DNA from: JAQTTT01 sp964565435
GTDB taxonomy: Archaea; Nanobdellota; Nanobdellia; Tiddalikarchaeales; Tiddalikarchaeaceae
DNA: 12,142 nt
Direction: 5' to 3'
NCBI GenBank assembly: GCA_964565435.1
Contig: CAZMEY010000023.1
Span: 1-12,142, forward strand
Under the pieces are notes generated by a model. The model worked only from the letters and a program-made list of their open reading frames with translations, was not told the DNA's origin and ran no database searches. Shown here piece by piece: positions 6,264 to 10,081 of this stretch (its first letter is position 1; every line of letters starts with the position of its first letter). Position numbers and translations under genes: made by a program.

Positions 6264-6836
6264 ATGAAAATAGATTTTGATGGATTGTATGAGGAATACG
6301 GGATTTCTCAAAAGAAAAGGGAGCATATGGCTCTTGTCGCCAAGATATCATTAAGAATAGCAGATATGCTAAAAATCCCCGTTAATAAGGATTTATTGTT
6401 CAATGCCGCAATGCTCCATGACATAGGGTTCAATGGCTATGATTTGGTGACAGATTTTGATCATTTCTTCTTGCATCAAGTAAAAACTAGGGAAAGGATT
6501 GAAAAATTAGGATATCATTTGCTTGCAAAGACTGCAAGCAACCACAATTTTTTTGGGATAACTAAAAAGGAAAGCATTGAATGGGGTTATGAAAAAGGGA
6601 TAAGCCTTGTCCCTAGAAGCATTGAAAGCAAAATAATCGCTTTTGCCGACTCTTTTCGCCCAGGGCTTGTCACCAAAAATGATTGCTGGACACTAAAAAA
6701 AAGCAGCTCTTATGATATATTATTGAAGCATAATATGCTGAAAAAAGCGATTAACATGAAAAAAAATGCTTTCAATTTTTTAGTAAAGAATGGCATGGAT
6801 TATGAATCCCTTTATGATGAATTCATCAATCCATAA
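6264..6836 (+). CDS. HD-domain metal-dependent phosphohydrolase
   Basis: The 190-aa protein has the HD-superfamily metal-binding set: H21 (REHMALVAK), H52-D53 (MLHDIGF) and D129 (FADSF), plus H71 and H94 as possible extra ligands. The family hydrolyses phosphate esters of nucleotides, cyclic nucleotides or other substrates; the substrate here is not predictable. The start at 6264 is chosen because the N-terminus then fits the HD fold, while the upstream in-frame region is tRNA-Leu sequence. The ATG begins 4 nt after the tRNA discriminator base, leaving no room for a separate promoter, so the gene is probably transcribed with the tRNA and released by RNase Z cleavage. Its TAA shares a base with an in-frame ATG of the dodecin gene. 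Confidence 0.87.
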   Translation: MKIDFDGLYEEYGISQKKREHMALVAKISLRIADMLKIPVNKDLLFNAAMLHDIGFNGYDLVTDFDHFFLHQVKTRERIEKLGYHLLAKTASNHNFFGITKKESIEWGYEKGISLVPRSIESKIIAFADSFRPGLVTKNDCWTLKKSSSYDILLKHNMLKKAINMKKNAFNFLVKNGMDYESLYDEFINP

Positions 6837-6868
6837 TGTTTAAATTAATCAAGCGCCTCATTTATTGC

Positions 6869-7081
6869 ATGAGTGTTGCTAAAGTAGTTGAGCTTATAGG
6901 AAGCTCTGATAAAAGCTTTGATGACGCTATCAAAAATATTGTTTCAAGGGCTAATAAAACAGTGAGAAACATTATTGGGCTTGAAGTAATCAGCCAGAAG
7001 ATAAAATTTGCTTCAAAGAATTCAATGGAATACAGGGTTAAAGCAAAGGTTATTTTCATTCTTGACAGCGAAAAAAAATGA
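6869..7081 (+). CDS. Dodecin family protein
   Basis: The 70-aa protein reads MSVAKVVELIGSSDKSF and continues with RANKTVRNI, EVISQ and a C-terminal beta strand. This is the dodecin pattern of a small beta-alpha-beta-beta subunit that forms hollow dodecamers storing flavin. Known flavin dodecins have a tryptophan (W36 in the Halobacterium protein) that stacks on the isoalloxazine ring, and a glutamine (Q55). The aligned residues here are G37 and R56, so flavin binding is doubtful. The start at 6869 gives the usual family length. The ATG at 6836 is in frame, would add 11 residues, and overlaps the HD stop as TAATG, so it remains possible. Co-transcription with the HD gene is likely. A T-rich tract follows the stop. 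Confidence 0.88.
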   Translation: MSVAKVVELIGSSDKSFDDAIKNIVSRANKTVRNIIGLEVISQKIKFASKNSMEYRVKAKVIFILDSEKK

Positions 7082-7087
7082 TTATTA

Positions 7088-7110
7088 ATTTTTTTATTTT
7101 ATTTTTTATT
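7088..7110 (+). terminator. Oligo-T terminator after dodecin
   Basis: Three T-runs (7, 4 and 6 T) start about 7 nt after the dodecin stop, with no hairpin. This is the form expected for archaeal intrinsic termination, and it would end the tRNA-Leu/HD/dodecin unit. Confidence 0.6.
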
Positions 7111-7120
7111 CTAAAGCAAT

Positions 7121-7130
7121 ATTTTTAAAA
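7121..7130 (+). promoter_or_regulatory. Box A for tRNA-Leu(UAG)
   Basis: ATTTTTAAAA is centred about 27 bp before the tRNA 5' end, right after the T-rich terminator of the preceding unit. Confidence 0.5.
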
Positions 7131-7152
7131 CAATAATTATCTTTAATTACTT

Positions 7153-7236
7153 GCAAGGTTGCCGGAGCGGTCAAACGGAACGGGTTTAGGCCCCGTTGGC
7201 TTAGTGCCTACGCGAGTTCAAATCTCGTACCTTGCA
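7153..7236 (+). tRNA. tRNA-Leu, anticodon UAG
   Basis: An 84-nt class II tRNA: acceptor GCAAGGT/ACCTTGC, anticodon stem ACGGG/CCCGT with loop TTTAGGC (anticodon TAG in DNA, reading CUA and by wobble CUG), variable stem GGC/GCC, T loop TTCAAAT, A73, no encoded CCA. By my count it differs from the CAG isoacceptor at 10 of 84 positions. These lie in one acceptor pair (G-C changed to A-T with compensation), the anticodon arm and its flanks, and the variable arm. Confidence 0.95.
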
Positions 7237-7239
7237 AAG

Positions 7240-7273
7240 CTTGTGCCCTGCATTCTTAATTATTGGGCGCAAG
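7240..7273. repeat. 9-bp inverted repeat between tRNA-Leu(UAG) and the 59-aa gene
   Basis: CTTGTGCCC (7240-7248) pairs with GGGCGCAAG (7265-7273), with one G-U wobble and a 16-nt A/T-rich loop. It starts 4 nt after the tRNA and ends right at the box A of the next gene. It could be an RNA hairpin at the tRNA trailer or an operator next to the promoter. No T-run follows it, so a bacterial-type terminator is unlikely. Confidence 0.5.
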
Positions 7274-7284
7274 GTTTAAAAAAA
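7274..7284 (+). promoter_or_regulatory. Box A for the 59-aa gene
   Basis: GTTTAAAAAAA is centred about 28 bp before the ATG at 7306. This matches the leaderless spacing seen for most genes in the window and supports the small gene being real. Confidence 0.55.
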
Positions 7285-7305
7285 GAAGATTGTGATTAAT
7301 ATAAA

Positions 7306-7485
7306 ATGGGTAATTTAGAAAATATAGTTAAAGAAGAAACTGTAGTAAAAGACAAAAAAGAATTTAATGATTTTTTAAACAAAATCTATGAATCCGTTTT
7401 AAAGAATGGATTAAAGGAATTGAACGAGATGTATGCAGATATAGAATCAAGGTGCAATTTAAGCACTAAAAATCAATTTTATTGA
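7306..7485 (+). CDS. Small uncharacterised 59-aa protein
   Basis: I do not recognise a family. The product starts MGNLENIVKEETVVKDKK and ends NLSTKNQFY. It is highly charged, mostly predicted helix, with one cysteine near the C-terminus and no membrane segment. A middle amphipathic stretch (EFNDFLNKIYESVLKNGL) suggests a small helical protein or coiled coil. The start is supported by a box A about 28 bp upstream, and the gene exactly fills the space between tRNA-Leu and the converging DUF285-repeat gene, whose end it overlaps by 7 nt. Very AT-rich codons resemble those of the 105-aa orphan at 874. Coding status rests on promoter spacing and fit only. Confidence 0.55.
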   Translation: MGNLENIVKEETVVKDKKEFNDFLNKIYESVLKNGLKELNEMYADIESRCNLSTKNQFY

Positions 7486-8360
7486 CATCTAAATAAAGGT
7501 TTATAATTCTGGATTAATGGGCAGTTAAAAAAAATATTTGAGCATAAACCCACATTTTTGACATTCCAATTTTTTATATCTTTATTGAATTTTTCAGCTC
7601 CTCCAAACATTCCATTCATATCAATCACTTTTGATGTATCCCACTCACCTATTGGCTGATTAAAGCTCAATGCTCCAAAAAACATGTAGCTCATGTCTGT
7701 TACGCTTCCAGTGTCCCAATTGCCTATTGGCTGATTAAAACTCAAAGCTCCGTTAAACATGTTGCCCATATCTATTACTTTTGACACATCCCATTTGCCT
7801 ATTGGCTGATTAAAGCTTGACGCTTCCATAAACATCCCCCACATATTCAAAACGCTTGAGGTATTCCATTTGCTTATATCTTGGTTGAAATTTTCTGATT
7901 TGTAAAACATTCCAGCCATTTCAATGACTTTTGAAGTGTCCCAATCAGAGATGCTTATCTTGCTTGAATAATAATCCGGGACAAATGATTTTCCGAATGC
8001 CCCTTTCATGTCAGTGACATGCGTTGTGCATATTCTTTTTTCTGCAATTATTGCGCTTCTGACAGTTTTATCATCAACTGTCAAATATTCAATGCCGTCT
8101 ATTTCAAAAGAGCTTCCCGGCTTAACCCCTTGGCATTTTATTATTCCATCATTCATAAAAAAATCCTCTCCTGGCAAAATTATTGATTCCTCTATTGACG
8201 CATTAAATTCTGAGGCTACAATGTTTCCGCTCAATTTGCTTGAATCTTGCACAATAATGTCCTCTTTTTTTTCATTGTCAAATACCATCATTAGCGCGCT
8301 TAATGACACTATCAGAAACAAGCTGATTATTACAGTTATTTTGGCTAATTTTTTTGACAT
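7479..8360 (-). CDS. Membrane-anchored BspA-like/DUF285 repeat surface protein
   Basis: The 293-aa protein has an N-terminal hydrophobic segment (about 8-27), an uncleaved signal anchor or signal peptide without a lipobox. A linker of about 110 residues follows. Residues 137-286 are six 25-residue repeats of the form I-x-x-W-(D/N)-T-S-x-V-x-x-M-x-x-MF-x-x-A-x-x-FNQP. This is the DUF285 (BspA-like leucine-rich) repeat found on cell surfaces, often in host-associated microbes, and thought to mediate adhesion or protein binding. Part of an earlier degenerate unit (VTDMKGAFGKS) precedes the array. The last unit is divergent and lacks the FNQP motif. Binding partner unknown. A strong box A lies 28 bp upstream. 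The stop overlaps the converging 59-aa gene by 7 nt. Confidence 0.88.
   Translation of the reverse strand: MSKKLAKITVIISLFLIVSLSALMMVFDNEKKEDIIVQDSSKLSGNIVASEFNASIEESIILPGEDFFMNDGIIKCQGVKPGSSFEIDGIEYLTVDDKTVRSAIIAEKRICTTHVTDMKGAFGKSFVPDYYSSKISISDWDTSKVIEMAGMFYKSENFNQDISKWNTSSVLNMWGMFMEASSFNQPIGKWDVSKVIDMGNMFNGALSFNQPIGNWDTGSVTDMSYMFFGALSFNQPIGEWDTSKVIDMNGMFGGAEKFNKDIKNWNVKNVGLCSNIFFNCPLIQNYKPLFRCQ
7503..7952 (-). repeat. Six tandem 75-bp coding repeats (DUF285 units)
   Basis: Six in-frame 75-bp units lie inside the surface-protein gene. The 17-base stretch CCTATTGGCTGATTAAA (plus strand) is perfectly repeated at 7648, 7723 and 7798, exactly 75 bp apart. This points to recent duplication or gene conversion among units 3-5. 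Confidence 0.9.
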
Positions 8361-8383
8361 ATTACCTATTCAAGCAACTAAAC

Positions 8384-8393
8384 CTTTATAAAT
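8384..8393 (-). promoter_or_regulatory. Box A for the DUF285-repeat gene
   Basis: Minus-strand ATTTATAAAG is a near-consensus archaeal box A centred about 28 bp before the ATG ending at 8360, consistent with a leaderless transcript. Confidence 0.6.
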
Positions 8394-8400
8394 GTTTTAA

Positions 8401-8438
8401 TAAAAAAAATAAAAAGAATAATAAAATTCAAAAAAAAT
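8401..8438 (-). terminator. Multiple T-runs after the small membrane protein gene
   Basis: On the minus strand, runs of 7, 5 and 8 T occur within 38 nt downstream of the stop at 8441. This is typical of archaeal oligo-T termination and isolates the gene from the DUF285-repeat gene. Confidence 0.55.
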
Positions 8439-8440
8439 GA

Positions 8441-8725
8441 TTATTTCTTCTTTTTTCTCACAAAGACTTCTTCTTCATCTTCTTCTTCGCTGTCTTCGCC
8501 TGAGAATAAGTCCAATACCAAGTCAAAAAGCCTTGTTGTCTTCCTTATCTTTCCCTTGACTTCAGAGACTCCCTCGTTTATGCTGCTGCCCAATTCAATC
8601 ATTTTTTTGAGAGCATATATGGCAACTATTGTCAGGACTATTGCTAATATTGATGCAATAATTCCAAGAATGCCATATACTGAAAAAAAGAAATCAATTG
8701 GGGTTATCGCTATTGCTGCTATCAT
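8441..8725 (-). CDS. Small membrane protein with charged tail
   Basis: The 94-aa protein is not assigned to a family. Residues about 10-40 are strongly hydrophobic (one long or two short membrane segments). An amphipathic helical stretch follows (about 42-72), then an acidic run (SGEDSEEEDEEE, about 75-86) and a terminal basic cluster RKKKK. The layout resembles small single-pass proteins with a cytoplasmic tail that bind partners electrostatically, but that is only an analogy. A box A lies about 26 bp upstream and T-runs follow the stop, so it seems to be its own transcription unit between the amidohydrolase and the DUF285-repeat gene. Confidence 0.75.
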   Translation of the reverse strand: MIAAIAITPIDFFFSVYGILGIIASILAIVLTIVAIYALKKMIELGSSINEGVSEVKGKIRKTTRLFDLVLDLFSGEDSEEEDEEEVFVRKKKK

Positions 8726-8746
8726 AGGAAATAATTATGCTTCCCT

Positions 8747-8756
8747 GTTTTAAATA
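8747..8756 (-). promoter_or_regulatory. Box A for the small membrane protein gene
   Basis: Minus-strand TATTTAAAAC is centred about 26 bp before the ATG ending at 8725. Confidence 0.5.
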
Positions 8757-8779
8757 GTTTATTCTGGCATCCTAAGTGT

Positions 8780-9643
8780 TTACATATAAATTTTTATTGC
8801 ATTTTCATAAAATATCTTATTTTTTATATCGTCTGAGCAGTCTATTGCTTCAACCCTGTAAAATTCGCTTTCAAATAATCCCCATGGATTATCGGATGCA
8901 AACATTATATTATTTAATCCTTTGGGATATTTTTCAATCATTTCTTTAACAAGCCATGCTGGGCCAAAACCTTTGCAAAATGATGTGTCGCAATAAAACT
9001 CGTATCCTTTTTTTAGCCATTCTATGAATCTTGGAGTGAATGCTATTTGCCCTCCTGCCGAGCCGCCCATGTGGCAAAAATGAATTTTTAATCCTTTGCC
9101 GTATTTTTCGACAAATGGAACAAAATTAAGTATGTCAGAATTATCATTTCCCGTATGAGTTTGAATAATTAATGAATGCTTTTTTGCAGCTTTTATTATT
9201 AATTCAAAGCCTTTTTTGAAATCATCATCCCATGTTTGAGGATTTGGGGTTTTTCCTTTGGGCCATGAATCAGGGCTTATTTTTAATGCAACTATTTTAT
9301 TTACGGGCAAGAGTTTTAGGACTTCTAAAGTCTTGCTTAAATTTTCTTTAAGGGGAGAAACCCATAATGCACCGTAAACATTATCCAATTTTTTTATTGT
9401 TTCTAATACTGTTTTATTATAAACATCAAATGGAATATTTTGGTCAGGAGTATAATGGGGAACAACTATTGCTTTGTTTATTCCTAATTTTTCCATATAT
9501 TCTTTTTGATTAGAATAATCTGCTATTTCCCTGCCATTAAAAGGCTCTACAAGATTTCCTTTCATAGTCCATTGCCCAAACTTGCCTATGTGGCTATGCG
9601 CATCAAAAATTCTTCTTTGTTTATTATTAAATATTTGCTTCAT
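8780..9643 (-). CDS. Amidohydrolase family (Amidohydro_2) TIM-barrel metal hydrolase
   Basis: The 287-aa protein has the metal-site pattern of the Amidohydro_2 branch: FDAHSHIG (H16, H18), QTHTG (H163), HFCHMGG (H188, H191) and FASDNPWG (D251). The family includes decarboxylases and hydrolases of diverse small molecules with one catalytic metal; the substrate here is unknown. The length is about normal and all expected ligands are present. The start overlaps the end of the upstream zinc-ribbon gene by 17 nt on the same strand, and no separate box A is apparent, so the two are probably translated from one mRNA. The partner's nature does not reveal the substrate. Confidence 0.87.
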   Translation of the reverse strand: MKQIFNNKQRRIFDAHSHIGKFGQWTMKGNLVEPFNGREIADYSNQKEYMEKLGINKAIVVPHYTPDQNIPFDVYNKTVLETIKKLDNVYGALWVSPLKENLSKTLEVLKLLPVNKIVALKISPDSWPKGKTPNPQTWDDDFKKGFELIIKAAKKHSLIIQTHTGNDNSDILNFVPFVEKYGKGLKIHFCHMGGSAGGQIAFTPRFIEWLKKGYEFYCDTSFCKGFGPAWLVKEMIEKYPKGLNNIMFASDNPWGLFESEFYRVEAIDCSDDIKNKIFYENAIKIYM

Positions 9644-10031
9644 TTTTTTTATCTTTCTTTTTTTTGGCTTTTTTCATTCTCATTACTTTAAGCTTTTCAT
9701 TGCATTTTTCGCATTTGAATTTAAGCATTATTGGCGCAGTCTTTGATTTCGGCTTAACCCATGAATCATGTAACTCCCCTTTGTTTTTGCATTTAGGGCA
9801 TGTGTATTCCAAGTTGTATTTCAAAAGGGCCAAGTATTCTTGCGGCTCAAATGTTTTTTTGCAGGATTCGCAGGCATAAACCTTATCCCTTTTTTTTAAT
9901 TTTTTAAGCCTTGAATTATTGCAATCAGGGCATTTAGGCTTGTAAGCCCAGAAAAATGCGAAACCGTCAGGGTCAATTATTTGCCTTGTGAAAAAATCAA
10001 GTTCTGATATATCTTTAGGCTTTTCTTCCAT
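9627..10031 (-). CDS. Zinc-ribbon protein with basic tail
   Basis: The 134-aa protein carries four CxxC knuckles: CPDC (34-37), CESC (54-57), CPKC (78-81) and CEKC (107-110). Paired, they make two zinc ribbons. The first 30 residues contain ELDFFTRQIIDPDGFAFFWAY. The C-terminus is a basic run (MRMKKAKKKKDKKNE) suited to nucleic-acid binding. Zinc ribbons of the first type (CPxC...CxxCxxTF) occur in transcription factors and transposase-like DNA-binding domains. No catalytic domain is seen, so a DNA- or RNA-binding or adaptor role is the best guess. The lysine-rich tail is encoded partly within the 17-nt overlap with the amidohydrolase gene. A strong box A lies about 28 bp upstream. Confidence 0.82.
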   Translation of the reverse strand: MEEKPKDISELDFFTRQIIDPDGFAFFWAYKPKCPDCNNSRLKKLKKRDKVYACESCKKTFEPQEYLALLKYNLEYTCPKCKNKGELHDSWVKPKSKTAPIMLKFKCEKCNEKLKVMRMKKAKKKKDKKNEANI

Positions 10032-10054
10032 ATTTATTAAAAAAAACCTTGATG

Positions 10055-10064
10055 ATTTATAAAC
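10055..10064 (-). promoter_or_regulatory. Box A for the zinc-ribbon/amidohydrolase operon
   Basis: Minus-strand GTTTATAAAT is a near-consensus archaeal TATA element centred about 28 bp before the ATG ending at 10031. Confidence 0.6.
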
Positions 10065-10081
10065 ATTATTGGGAAAAAATA

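Noticed and set aside
7240..7273. Hairpin as a bacterial-type rho-independent terminator
   Set aside because: No T-run follows on the plus strand and a promoter begins immediately after it.
7503..7952. CRISPR-like or satellite repeat
   Set aside because: The 75-bp periodicity is in frame and codes for DUF285 units; there are no spacers.
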